The notes under the pieces were generated by a model. It did no database searches. It was not told where the DNA came from and saw only the letters and a program-made list of their open reading frames with translations. A DNA stretch of 64,000 nucleotides from Geminicoccus roseus DSM 18922 (lineage in GTDB: Bacteria > Pseudomonadota > Alphaproteobacteria > Geminicoccales > Geminicoccaceae). Positions within the stretch are counted from its first letter, which is position 1, and every line of letters begins with the position of its first letter. Shown here piece after piece: positions 1 to 8,037 of the stretch. The stretch lies in assembly GCF_000427665.1 (NCBI RefSeq), contig NZ_KE386572.1:3310196-3374195 (forward strand). Direction: 5' to 3'. The position numbers and the translations under genes were made by a program.

Positions 1-863
1 ACCAGCATCGACACGTCGACCATGCCCGGCGCCACCGACAGGCCGACCTGGACGATCGTGCCGCGCTTGCGCACGTTCCTGATGCAGGTGTCGAGCGCCC
101 CTGCATGGCCCACGCACTCGATCGCCACGTCGACGCCCTGGCCGGCCTCGGTCTGCGCGGCAATCCGGGCGGCCGCGTCGGGTGCTTCCGGATCGACCGC
201 GTCATCGACCACGCCCAGCTCCATGATCCGCTCCCGGCGCAAGGGATTGGTTTCCGACACGATGATCCGGGTGGCGCCCGCGGCACTGGCCGCCAGGGCC
301 GCCAGCGCCCCGATCGGCCCGGCCCCGGTGATCAGGACGGTGCTGCCGGCCTGCACCCGGCCCTTGTCCACCGCATGCACCACCACCGCCGCCGGCTCGA
401 TCATGGCGCCCTGCTCGTCGCTGACCTCGTCGGGGAGCTTCGCCACGTTCGGCTCGCGCACGATCGCCTGCTCGCCGAACCCGCCCCACGGCCAGTTCAG
501 CCCGACCATGCCGAGCCTGGCGCTCAGCTGGCCCTGGCCGCGCCGGGCGTAGAAGTCGTCGGGCGGCGCCACCAGCGGCTGCACGGCAACCCGGTCGCCG
601 GCCCGGACGCTCGTCACGTTGGAACCGACCGCCAGCACCCGGCCGGAGAACTCGTGGCCCAGGATCTGCGGCGCCTTCGCACCGGTGAAGGGATCGGTGG
701 TGGTCGGGATGAAGATCGGCCCGGCCAAGTACTCGTGCAGGTCGGTCCCGCAGATCCCGCACCAGGCGGTCTTGAGGACCACGTCGTCCGGCCCCGGCCG
801 GTCGGGTGGCGGTACGTCCTCGACGCGCAGGTCCTTGACCCCGTGGAAACGCAGTGCCCGCAT
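1..863 (-). CDS. Zinc-dependent alcohol/polyol dehydrogenase (partial, C-terminus cut by window edge)
   Basis: Medium-chain dehydrogenase that would oxidise an alcohol or polyol with NAD(P). The visible 287 residues contain the zinc-ligand segment CGICGTDLHE (residues 35-44), the GHE signature (69-71) and a Rossmann glycine motif GAGPIGALA. The pattern resembles 2,3-butanediol or sorbitol dehydrogenases more than ethanol dehydrogenases. The ATG at 863 follows AGGAG at good spacing. The reading frame runs off the left edge, so the C-terminus is unseen. The GntR gene lies 139 nt upstream on the same strand, so the dehydrogenase may belong to the same catabolic locus as the DapA-family enzyme. 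Substrate is not determinable. Confidence 0.88.
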   Translation of the reverse strand, partial: MRALRFHGVKDLRVEDVPPPDRPGPDDVVLKTAWCGICGTDLHEYLAGPIFIPTTTDPFTGAKAPQILGHEFSGRVLAVGSNVTSVRAGDRVAVQPLVAPPDDFYARRGQGQLSARLGMVGLNWPWGGFGEQAIVREPNVAKLPDEVSDEQGAMIEPAAVVVHAVDKGRVQAGSTVLITGAGPIGALAALAASAAGATRIIVSETNPLRRERIMELGVVDDAVDPEAPDAAARIAAQTEAGQGVDVAIECVGHAGALDTCIRNVRKRGTIVQVGLSVAPGMVDVSML

Positions 864-1002
864 TGCCTGCTCCTTTGCCGGCAGGCCGCTCGCAGCGCCC
901 GTCCGGTCGCTCCCCTGATCATGATCAAGGAACGACGCCGGCGACATCGAAGCAAGGGGTCGACGACGGCTGCGGCATCGGGGCCGTCCGCTGCGCGGCC
1001 GG

Positions 1003-1674
1003 TCAGCCCATGCCCAGCGCCCGGTTGCGCGCCCGGTGGATATGCGCCGCCATGGCTTCCTCGGCCCCGGCCTCGTCGCGGGCGCGCATCCGCTCGATGA
1101 TCCGCAGATGCTCCTCCATCACCGGGACCACCAGCGTGTCGATACGGGTGGCGGCATCGCGGATCAGGCGGATCTTGATCGAGTTGACGCGATAGGCCTT
1201 GCTGATGATCTCGTTGCCCAGCGCATCGATGATCTGGTCGTGCATGCCCCAGTCGGTCGACTGGGCCAGCGCCTGCACCTCCGGGGTGGGTCCCTCCGCC
1301 AAGGCGCGGTCCAGCACCAGCCGGTGGGCGGCCTCCAGGCGGGACAGCACCTCGTCGCCAGCGGTGTTCACGTAGATCCGCGTCGCCGGCCCCTCCAGGA
1401 ACAGGCGGAACTGATAGGCGTCGCGGATCAGGTTCAGGTCGAGATTGGCGATCTGCATGCCGCGCTGCGGCACGGTGCGGATCAGGCCCTCCGCTTCCAG
1501 CCGCGGGATCAGCTCGCGGATCGCTCCCAGCGGCATCCCGGTCAGCGCCACCAGCTCGCGCTGCGAGACGAACTGCCCGGGCGTCAGCTCGCGGGCCAGC
1601 AGGTGCCGGGTGAACCGGTCATAGGCCTTCTCGCGCTGCTTGCGCTGCGAGCTGTTGTCGGCCTCGACCGTCAC
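1003..1674 (-). CDS. GntR-family (FadR-like) transcriptional regulator
   Basis: 223-residue DNA-binding regulator. An N-terminal winged helix (about residues 10-75, with SQRELVALTGMPLGAIREL as the recognition region) is followed by an all-helical FadR/FCD-type ligand domain (about 85-215). I chose the GTG at 1674 because it overlaps the TGA of the upstream DapA-family gene as GTGA; a longer reading would run into that gene. Co-transcription with the aldolase suggests local control of that gene and of the divergent ABC importer, probably by a sugar-acid ligand. A palindrome at 2635-2655 is its candidate operator. Ligand is inferred only. Confidence 0.88.
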   Translation of the reverse strand: MTVEADNSSQRKQREKAYDRFTRHLLARELTPGQFVSQRELVALTGMPLGAIRELIPRLEAEGLIRTVPQRGMQIANLDLNLIRDAYQFRLFLEGPATRIYVNTAGDEVLSRLEAAHRLVLDRALAEGPTPEVQALAQSTDWGMHDQIIDALGNEIISKAYRVNSIKIRLIRDAATRIDTLVVPVMEEHLRIIERMRARDEAGAEEAMAAHIHRARNRALGMG

Positions 1675-2573
1675 GCGGCCACGCCGGGCAAGGGTTTCGC
1701 CACGATCTCGTCCAGATGGCCGGCGGCGCGGGCGATCCTTTCGGCGGCAAGCGGCAGGAGCGGCGGGCGGACCTCGGCCCAGGCGCGCGAGCCGGTCTGG
1801 CGGGCGATCAGCGCCTTGACCGCCGGGATCACCGGCAGTTGGCCGATCTCGTCGACCAGCCGGTTGATGCGCGGATCGTCCTGCCCATCGGTTGCCAGCG
1901 GCAAGAGGGCCGCCGGGCACAGGTTGGCCAGCCCGCAGATGCTGCCGGCCCCGCCCAGGCGGACAGCACCGGCCAGGTGCCGCTCGTCACCGACCAGGAT
2001 GGCCAGCCGGTGGGCTTCGGCAACCAGCAGCGGCTGGGTGAACGCCCAGTCGCAGGAGGAATCCTTGACCCCTGCGACCACGCCCGGGAAGGCGTCGGCC
2101 AGCCGCGTCACCAGCGGCACGCTGAAGGCCACCGCGGTCAGCGAGGGGATGTTGTAGAGGAACAGGTCGCGTGCCCGGGCGCCCAGCCGCTCGATCAGGC
2201 GGGCGTACCAGCGGAAGACGCCCTCGTCGTCCACGCCCTTGAAGTAGAAGGGCGGGGCGACCAGCACCGCGTGGGCGTCCTGCTCATAAGCCTGCATGAC
2301 CTGGCGCTCGGCCGAATCGAGCGTGGAGGCGAGCACGCCGCCAACCAGCCGGGGACCGGCGATGCCGGCCCGGGCCACCGCCTCCCAGACTGCCTCCCGC
2401 TCCTGGTCGCCGATCGACGAACCCTCGCCGGTGGTCCCGAACAGGGTGACCCGGCCGCAGCCCTCGGCTAGGCACCAGCTGGCATGGGCGACCAGCCGGG
2501 CCACGTCGACCTCTCCATCCGCCGAGAACGGCGTCGCCAGCGCCACCGAAAGCCCGAACCGCTCGCTGTCCAT
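1671..2573 (-). CDS. DapA/dihydrodipicolinate synthase family aldolase-lyase
   Basis: 300-residue class I (Schiff-base) TIM-barrel lyase. Visible motifs are GTTGEGSS near the N-terminus (carboxylate binding), YNIPSLT (catalytic Tyr) and AGVKDSS (Schiff-base Lys). The ATG at 2573 has GGAG 6 nt upstream, whereas an in-frame ATG at 2615 lacks a ribosome-binding site. Neighbouring GntR regulator, alcohol dehydrogenase and sugar importer argue for a catabolic keto-deoxy-sugar or sugar-acid aldolase rather than lysine synthesis. This role is inferred from context; the family has many specificities. Confidence 0.88.
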   Translation of the reverse strand: MDSERFGLSVALATPFSADGEVDVARLVAHASWCLAEGCGRVTLFGTTGEGSSIGDQEREAVWEAVARAGIAGPRLVGGVLASTLDSAERQVMQAYEQDAHAVLVAPPFYFKGVDDEGVFRWYARLIERLGARARDLFLYNIPSLTAVAFSVPLVTRLADAFPGVVAGVKDSSCDWAFTQPLLVAEAHRLAILVGDERHLAGAVRLGGAGSICGLANLCPAALLPLATDGQDDPRINRLVDEIGQLPVIPAVKALIARQTGSRAWAEVRPPLLPLAAERIARAAGHLDEIVAKPLPGVAA

Positions 2574-2634
2574 GACCGCTCCATCCTTGCTCGCCGACCT
2601 CGCGCCGGACTGCATGGCACGACTAACATGTCAG

Positions 2635-2655
2635 TGCGAGCATATTGTGCTTGCA
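2635..2655. promoter_or_regulatory. Candidate operator, near-perfect 21-nt palindrome
   Basis: TGCGAGCA-TATTG-TGCTTGCA has 8-nt arms with one mismatch and a 5-nt centre. It lies between the divergent DapA-family gene (start 2573) and the ABC binding-protein gene (start 2788), where a regulator could control both. The GntR regulator co-transcribed with the aldolase is the obvious candidate. Binding is inferred. Confidence 0.45.
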
Positions 2656-2787
2656 GGACAGCGCCCAGCATGTTCAACCCTGGAGGCAGATCAGGAAGAA
2701 TGCCGCGCGAGGCCCCTCCAGGAGGCCGGGACGACGGCATCAGGATACCAACGGGCCGACGAAGGTCGGCCGCAGGGAGGCGGGAAG

Positions 2788-4110
2788 ATGACGTTCGGCA
2801 GGATCACACGTCGGTCGGCGATGGCGGGTGCGATGGCGGCCGGGGCCTTCGGGCTCGCGGGGACGCGCCGGGCGTTCGCGGCACCAAACTGGAAGGCGTT
2901 CGACGGCACCGACCTGGAGGTCATGCTCACCAAGGGGCCGCGCGGCGAGACCCTGCAGAAATACGAGAACGAGTTCACCGAGCTGACCGGGATCCGGGTC
3001 GGCTCCGAGCAGATCCCCGAGCAGCAGCAGCGCCAGAAGGCGGTGATCGAGCTGACCTCGGGCGCGCCCAGCTTCGACGTGATCCACCTGAGCTACCACG
3101 TGCAGAAGCGCCAGTTCGAGAAGGCGAACTGGCTGGCGAACTTCTCGCAGTTCATGAAGGACAGCAACCTCACCGAGGCGACGCTCACCGAGGACGACTT
3201 CTCCTCCGCCGGCCTCCTCTACGCCAAGAACGACGCCGGCGAGATGCACTCGCTGCCGTTCTCGGTGGATTACTGGATGGTCTACTACAACAAGGAGATG
3301 TTCGAGCGCAAAGGCGTGGCCTACCCGACCACGTTCGAGGAGCTGGTGACCGCCGCCGAGAAGCTGACCGACCCGGCCGAGGGCGAATACGGCTTCGTCG
3401 CGCGCGGCCTGCGCAACGCCAACGTGCCGGTCTGGACCTCGTTCCTGCTGGGCTATGGCGGCACCATGGTCGAGGATGGGCAGCTTCGGACCGACACGCC
3501 CGAGGCGGTCGAGGCGGCCAGGCTCTACCAGCGCCTGCTCACCAAGTCGGCCCCGCCCGGCGTCGCCGGCTTCAACTGGTCGGAGTGCCAGTCGGCCTTC
3601 CTGCAGGGCAAGATCGGCATGTGGATGGACGGGGTCGGCTTCGCCCCGCCGCTGGAGGACCCGACCAAGTCGCGCATCGTCGGCAAGGTCGGCTACGGCG
3701 TGATGCCCAAGGGCCCGGTCGCCCATGTCTCCGGCACGTTCGGCGACGGGCTGGGCGTGGCCGAGGCCAGCTCCAACAAGGAGGCCGGCTATCTCTACTG
3801 CCAGTGGGCGGTGTCCAAGCTGATGGGCACGCGTCTCCTGCAGAGCGGCAGCGGCGTGCCGTTCCGCAACTCGATCCTGAACGACCCGGAAGTGCGCCAG
3901 GGCGTCAAGCTGCCGGCCGAGTGGGTCGAGTGCGTGGCGCAGTCCTCGGCGATCAGCCAGCTGGGCCTGCCGGTGATCATCCCGGTCACCGAGTTCCGCG
4001 ATGTGTTCGGAACGGCGCTCACCACGCTGCTGTCCGAGGGCGACCCCAAGGCGCTGCTCACCCAGGCGACCCAGCAGTTCCAGCCGGTGCTGGACAAGAG
4101 CGAGGCATGA
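2788..4110 (+). CDS. Sugar ABC transporter substrate-binding protein (family 1), Tat signal
   Basis: 440-residue periplasmic binding protein of the extracellular solute-binding family 1, which delivers sugars or sugar alcohols to MalFG-type permeases. The N-terminus carries a twin-arginine motif TRRSAM (residues 7-12) followed by a hydrophobic stretch and an AFAA cleavage region near residue 31. A strong GGGAGG ribosome-binding site precedes the ATG. The stop overlaps the next permease start as ATGA, so the three transport genes form one operon. It is divergent from the GntR-DapA pair. Ligand unknown. Confidence 0.92.
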   Translation: MTFGRITRRSAMAGAMAAGAFGLAGTRRAFAAPNWKAFDGTDLEVMLTKGPRGETLQKYENEFTELTGIRVGSEQIPEQQQRQKAVIELTSGAPSFDVIHLSYHVQKRQFEKANWLANFSQFMKDSNLTEATLTEDDFSSAGLLYAKNDAGEMHSLPFSVDYWMVYYNKEMFERKGVAYPTTFEELVTAAEKLTDPAEGEYGFVARGLRNANVPVWTSFLLGYGGTMVEDGQLRTDTPEAVEAARLYQRLLTKSAPPGVAGFNWSECQSAFLQGKIGMWMDGVGFAPPLEDPTKSRIVGKVGYGVMPKGPVAHVSGTFGDGLGVAEASSNKEAGYLYCQWAVSKLMGTRLLQSGSGVPFRNSILNDPEVRQGVKLPAEWVECVAQSSAISQLGLPVIIPVTEFRDVFGTALTTLLSEGDPKALLTQATQQFQPVLDKSEA

Positions 4111-5042
4111 CCAGCCTCGCGCTGGAAAAATCCGAGCGCGCCGCCGCCCGCCCCGCCAGGGGCAGGCGGCACACGCGGTCCTACTGGCCGTTCGTGCTGC
4201 CGGCGCTGGTCGTGGTCGGCTCGGTGATCGTGTTCCCCTGGGCGTTCACGATCTGGATGAGCCTGCACGAGTGGCAGATCGGCGGCGGCAGCAGCTTCGT
4301 GGGGCTTGCCAACTTCGCACGCCTGGGCACCGACCTGCGCTTCCACGAGGCGCTGGTCCACACGATCTACTTCACCTCGCTGGCGGTGGTCCTGCCGGTA
4401 GTGCTGGGCCTGTTCTCGGCGATCGTGTTCCACCAGAACTTCAAGGGCAGGGGCTTCCTGCGCGGCCTGTTCGTGATGCCGATGATGGCGACCCCGGTGG
4501 CGATCGCGCTGGTCTGGGCGATGATGTTCCATCCGCAGCTGGGCGTCTTGAACTACCTGCTCTCGCTGGTGGGCATCCCCCCGCAGCTCTGGGTGTTCCA
4601 TCCCTCCACGGTGATCCCGTCTCTGGTGCTGGTCGAGACCTGGCAGTGGACGCCGCTGGTCATGCTGATCGTGCTGGGCGGCCTCGCCGCAATCCCGACC
4701 GAGCCCTATGAGAGCGCGCTGATCGACGGGGCCACCGGCTGGCAGATGTTCTGGCACATCACCTTGCCGCTGGTGATGCCGTTCGTGATGGTCGCCGCGA
4801 TCATCCGCTCGATCGACGCGATCAAGAGCTTCGACATCATCTACGCGATCACCCAGGGCGGGCCCGGCACCGCGTCGGAAACCATCAACCTCTACCTCTA
4901 CAGCGTCGCCTTTGCCTATTACGACATCGGCTACGGCTCCGCGATCGCGCTGGTGTTCTTCCTGATGGTGGTGGGACTGGCGGTCCTGCTGCTCTGGCTG
5001 AAGAAGCGCAGCCAGTGGACCGAGATGGGGGCCGGGGCATGA
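4107..5042 (+). CDS. Sugar ABC transporter permease (MalF/UgpA type)
   Basis: 311-residue inner-membrane permease with about six transmembrane helices. The EAA-loop that contacts the ATPase is visible as YESALIDGATGWQMFWHITLPL (about residues 202-223, with the conserved A-x-x-D-G-A). A basic N-terminal tail precedes the first helix (YWPFVLPALVVVGSVIV). It starts with ATGA overlap to the binding protein and ends in ATGA overlap with the second permease, implying translational coupling. No ATPase gene follows; see the MalK-type gene at 22051. Confidence 0.92.
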   Translation: MTSLALEKSERAAARPARGRRHTRSYWPFVLPALVVVGSVIVFPWAFTIWMSLHEWQIGGGSSFVGLANFARLGTDLRFHEALVHTIYFTSLAVVLPVVLGLFSAIVFHQNFKGRGFLRGLFVMPMMATPVAIALVWAMMFHPQLGVLNYLLSLVGIPPQLWVFHPSTVIPSLVLVETWQWTPLVMLIVLGGLAAIPTEPYESALIDGATGWQMFWHITLPLVMPFVMVAAIIRSIDAIKSFDIIYAITQGGPGTASETINLYLYSVAFAYYDIGYGSAIALVFFLMVVGLAVLLLWLKKRSQWTEMGAGA

Positions 5043-5863
5043 CCGCCAGCCGGATCCTGAACCGGATCGGGCTGTGGTTCGCGGTCGTGATGATCGTGTC
5101 GCCCGGCATCCTGTTCTTCGTCTGGATGCTGTCGCTCTCGCTCAAGCACGAGATCGACAACGCGGCCTATCCCCCGATCCTGATCCCCGAGCAGTTCGCC
5201 TGGAGCAACTACACCGCCGTGCTCGAATCCAACCGGTTCGGCACCTATTTCCTGAACAGCATCCTGGTCACCGGCTCCGCGACCCTGCTGGGCCTGCTGG
5301 TGGGCGTGCCGGCCGGCTACGGCATGGCGCGGATGAAGGCGACCAAGTCCGCGGTGGTGGTGCTGATCGCCCGGATGACGCCCGGCCTGTCCTACCTGAT
5401 CCCCCTGTTCCTGCTGTTCCAGTGGCTGGGACTGATGGGCACGCTCCTGCCGCAGATCATCATCCACCTGGTGATCACCGTGCCGATCATCATCTGGATC
5501 ATGATCGGCTATTTCGAGACCACGCCTTTGGAACTGGAGGAGGCCGCCACCATCGACGGCGCCGACCGCTGGCAGGTGTTCCGCCACGTGGCCCTGCCGA
5601 TCGCCAGGCCCGGGATCACGGTGGCGCTGATCCTCTCGGTGATCTTCTCCTGGAACAATTTCGTGTTCGGCATCGTGCTGGCCGGCCGCGAGACCCGCAC
5701 CCTGCCGGTCGCGGTCTACAACATGATCTCGTTCGAGCAGCTGAGCTGGGGGCCGCTGGCCGCCGGCGCCCTGCTGGTCACCCTGCCGGTGCTGCTGCTC
5801 ACCATCCTGGCCCAGCGCCAGATCGTGGCGGGACTGACGGCGGGGGCGGTGAAGGGGGGTTGA
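5039..5863 (+). CDS. Sugar ABC transporter permease (MalG/UgpE type)
   Basis: 274-residue second permease of the heterodimeric channel, with about six transmembrane helices. The EAA motif is LEEAATIDGADRWQVFRHVALP near residue 170. The ATG at 5039 overlaps the preceding stop. Transport genes end here: the next gene downstream is an antitoxin, so this importer has a binding protein and two permeases but no dedicated ATPase in view. Proteins of this family commonly share a UgpC/MalK/MsiK-type ATPase encoded elsewhere. Confidence 0.92.
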   Translation: MTASRILNRIGLWFAVVMIVSPGILFFVWMLSLSLKHEIDNAAYPPILIPEQFAWSNYTAVLESNRFGTYFLNSILVTGSATLLGLLVGVPAGYGMARMKATKSAVVVLIARMTPGLSYLIPLFLLFQWLGLMGTLLPQIIIHLVITVPIIIWIMIGYFETTPLELEEAATIDGADRWQVFRHVALPIARPGITVALILSVIFSWNNFVFGIVLAGRETRTLPVAVYNMISFEQLSWGPLAAGALLVTLPVLLLTILAQRQIVAGLTAGAVKGG

Positions 5864-5929
5864 TACTGCTCTTGGCCAGCCGGTATGAAACAATCATACT
5901 TCAGGGCCTTGTGCAGGGGAGTCCCGATC

Positions 5930-6211
5930 GTGACTGAGGCACCCGGAGTTCAGAGGATCACCGTCGCCATCACGCCGGAGATGGCGCACATGGTGAAAGA
6001 TGTGGTGCAGAGCGGCGAGTACGCCTCGGCGAGCGAGGTCGTGCGCGACGCGCTGCGGCTGTGGAAAGAGCACCAGAAGGCCCGAGAACGAGAAGTCTCG
6101 GAACTCCGCCGGCTTTGGCGGGAGGGTGAGGAAAGCGGCTTGGCGAAGGAGGGGGACGCCGTGTTCGCCCGGCTGCGTCAACGCTACGCCCGCCGCGGCG
6201 AAACCGGCTAG
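5930..6211 (+). CDS. ParD-like antitoxin
   Basis: 93-residue antitoxin with an N-terminal ribbon-helix-helix (ITVAITPEMAHMVKDVV then SGEYASASEVVRDALRLW, about residues 9-46) and a charged C-terminal helix that would wrap the toxin. The GTG at 5930 has GGGGAG about 9 nt upstream; an in-frame ATG at 5885 would add 15 residues not typical of the family. The toxin gene follows 5 nt after the stop. ParD proteins normally repress their own promoter and neutralise ParE. Confidence 0.85.
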   Translation: MTEAPGVQRITVAITPEMAHMVKDVVQSGEYASASEVVRDALRLWKEHQKAREREVSELRRLWREGEESGLAKEGDAVFARLRQRYARRGETG

Positions 6212-6216
6212 AAGGC

Positions 6217-6504
6217 ATGGCCTGCCGCTTCTCCCGCGCGGCGGAAGCCGACCTTGCCGAACTGGCCGACTATATCGCCCTGGACAATCCGGAAGCTGCG
6301 CTCCGCATGATCGCCAGGATCGAGCAGGCATGCCGGATGCTGAGCGACCGTCCGCTGCTCGGGCGCGCTCGTCCGGAGATCGCCGCAGACGCCCATTTCT
6401 GGCGCGTCGGCCGGTACCTGATCCTCTACCGGCCAGTGGCCGACGGGGTTCAGGTCGTCCGGATCCTGCACGGCGCGAGAAGGCTGGACGACCTCGATGT
6501 GTGA
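6217..6504 (+). CDS. ParE/RelE-superfamily toxin
   Basis: 95-residue toxin of the ParE branch of the RelE/ParE fold. Recognisable segments are FSRAAEADLAELADYIA at the N-terminus and the family ending RYLILYRP...VVRILHGARRL. ParE members typically inhibit DNA gyrase; that activity is assumed from family. It sits 5 nt after the ParD-like antitoxin, the standard antitoxin-toxin order. Its TGA overlaps a GTG (6501) in frame with the following DUF488 gene, so the three may be co-translated. Confidence 0.87.
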   Translation: MACRFSRAAEADLAELADYIALDNPEAALRMIARIEQACRMLSDRPLLGRARPEIAADAHFWRVGRYLILYRPVADGVQVVRILHGARRLDDLDV

Positions 6505-6527
6505 TCCGCACCGCGGGGAGACCGCTA

Positions 6528-6959
6528 TTGCCTGAACCCGTCTTCACCGTCGGCTACGAGGGCCTGGCGCAGCGCGACGTGCTCGACGCCCTGAAGGGCG
6601 CTGCCGTCGAGTTGCTGGTCGACGTGCGTGCCGTGTCCACGTCCCGCCGCGCCGGCTTTTCCAAGAACGCCCTGAAGACCGGGGTGGCCGCGATCGGGAT
6701 CGAGTATTTGCACCTGCGGGCGCTGGGCACGCCGGCGCAGGGGCGGCTGGCCGCGCGCAGCGGCCGCTACGACGAGCTGCGCCGGATCTTCGAGGCGCAC
6801 ATGGAAACGCCGGAGGCAGTCCACGAGTTCGAGATGCTGCGCGGGCTGGCGGCAGGGCGGCGCTGCTGCCTGCTCTGCTACGAGCGGCAGCCGCACCACT
6901 GCCACCGCGCCATCATCGCCGAACGGCTGGACCTGCCGACCCGGCACCTGCTCGCCTGA
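6528..6959 (+). CDS. DUF488 family protein
   Basis: 143-residue cytosolic protein of the DUF488 family, function unknown. It has the family start PVFTVGYEG, a central LVDVRAVSTSRRAGFSKNAL segment and the Cys/His C-terminus CCLLCYERQPHHCHR typical of this family. I place the start at TTG 6528, which has GGGGAG 7 nt upstream and gives the usual N-terminus. A GTG at 6501 that overlaps the toxin stop is the alternative and adds nine residues. It follows the ParDE-like pair on the same strand, but a functional link is not shown. Confidence 0.82.
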   Translation: MPEPVFTVGYEGLAQRDVLDALKGAAVELLVDVRAVSTSRRAGFSKNALKTGVAAIGIEYLHLRALGTPAQGRLAARSGRYDELRRIFEAHMETPEAVHEFEMLRGLAAGRRCCLLCYERQPHHCHRAIIAERLDLPTRHLLA

Positions 6960-6962
6960 AGT

Positions 6963-7283
6963 TCAGTGGGCGTCCGACAGGTTGAGGTCCATCACCAAAA
7001 GCCCGTCCTTGCCGCCCTCGGCCACGCCGCACAACTGCTCGCCCAGGGACTTATGCTCCGGGTCGACCAGATAGGCGTCGCGCGCCTTCACATCCATGAA
7101 GTCGATGGTGAAGCCGTGGGTGTAGTCGCGGGTCATGCCCTCGGGGCTGAAGTTCTCGCTGCCGTGGAAGTCGACCATGCCCGGGATCGAATGGCGCAGG
7201 CCGGCCAGCCCGTCGAAGATCTTCTGCAGCGCGCCGTCACGCTGGTCCTTGCGCAGCTTGAACAGGACGATATGGCGGATCAT
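6963..7283 (-). CDS. Dabb (stress-responsive A/B barrel) domain protein
   Basis: 106-residue protein with a single ferredoxin-like dimeric alpha/beta barrel. The family opening MIRHIVLFKLR is at the N-terminus, with the conserved THGFTIDFMD strand near residue 65. The ATG at 7283 is preferred because GGAAGG lies 8 nt upstream; a GTG three codons earlier overlaps that Shine-Dalgarno. Such domains occur as small stress proteins or decarboxylase/cyclase relatives, and no substrate is predictable. It is convergent with DUF488, three bases apart. Confidence 0.82.
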   Translation of the reverse strand: MIRHIVLFKLRKDQRDGALQKIFDGLAGLRHSIPGMVDFHGSENFSPEGMTRDYTHGFTIDFMDVKARDAYLVDPEHKSLGEQLCGVAEGGKDGLLVMDLNLSDAH

Positions 7284-7364
7284 GCGGTTCACCTTCCCGA
7301 GCGTCTTGGACGCGAAGACTAGCTTGCGGGGACAGAGCGCGCAAACCCGTGCCCCGGTTCCCGC

Positions 7365-7940
7365 TCAGGCGGCCTCGCCCGGCTCCAGGGTCTCGGTCAG
7401 CCGGGCGTAGCTGCCGTCGGAAAGCTGGAAGCGCACCCAGCGCAGCCGGCTGTCCCGGATTCGGATCACCTTGGAGCGGTTGGCGCCGGTATGCAGTTCG
7501 ACGGCAGGCGGCGCCGGCTCGAACCAGCCGAGCCCCGCCAGTTCCGCCTCGGCCGCGACGATCTCGTCGCTGGCATAGGGCCAGAGCGAGGTCCCCATCA
7601 GCTCGGCCGCCGGCACCGAGCAGGCGCGCTCGCGGGCAGGGGAGATGGCCAGGAGCCGGTGGGTCAGGTCGCACACCAGGTGCACCGCCGCGGTCGAGTG
7701 GCGGACCATCCGGGCCAGCTCCCGGTCGGCGGCGCTGTCCAGCCGGGCCTGCAAGAGCTCGCGGATCAGGGTCTGCTCGCCCTGATCCGGTGCCTGCACG
7801 CCGTTCTCCCAGCGCGACACCGTGGTCTGCGAGACGCAAAGCAGCTCGGCGGCATGGCTCTGCTTCATCCGCCGCAGCATCCGCCAGGTCCGCAGGGAGC
7901 GGCCGAGCCGCGAGGCGTCGCCGCAGGCGATGGCTGCCAT
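7365..7940 (-). CDS. XRE-type helix-turn-helix transcriptional regulator with C-terminal sensor region
   Basis: 191-residue regulator. The N-terminal Cro/C1-type HTH (about residues 10-65) contains MKQSHAAELLCVSQTTVSRWENG, the classic recognition helix. The remaining 120 residues have no motif I recognise beyond a PAS-like feel and may sense a ligand. The ATG at 7940 follows GGAGAAGGAAG. The gene diverges from the MFS transporter at 8038, and a palindrome in the 97-nt gap is a candidate operator for both. It probably regulates the transporter (inference). Confidence 0.8.
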   Translation of the reverse strand: MAAIACGDASRLGRSLRTWRMLRRMKQSHAAELLCVSQTTVSRWENGVQAPDQGEQTLIRELLQARLDSAADRELARMVRHSTAAVHLVCDLTHRLLAISPARERACSVPAAELMGTSLWPYASDEIVAAEAELAGLGWFEPAPPAVELHTGANRSKVIRIRDSRLRWVRFQLSDGSYARLTETLEPGEAA

Positions 7941-8002
7941 CTTCCTTCTCCCGCCATGACGGGTCTCGTGCTTGCGCCAGCGGCCGGCCGGCCCTGGCAC
8001 AG

Positions 8003-8019
8003 GCGCATATCTTATGCGC
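8003..8019. promoter_or_regulatory. Candidate operator, palindrome between divergent regulator and MFS genes
   Basis: GCGCATA-TCT-TATGCGC has perfect 7-nt arms and a 3-nt centre. It sits in the short gap between the XRE-type regulator (start 7940) and the MFS gene (start 8038), with AT-rich bases in its middle that could be part of a -10 region. The most likely ligand is the adjacent regulator. Confidence 0.5.
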
Positions 8020-8037
8020 TGCGCGGCAGGGCTGGCC

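Noticed and set aside
2484-5042. Long alternative frame over the first ABC transporter
   Set aside because: Arg/Gly/Pro-rich shadow translation; only its end in frame with the permease (from 4107) is real.
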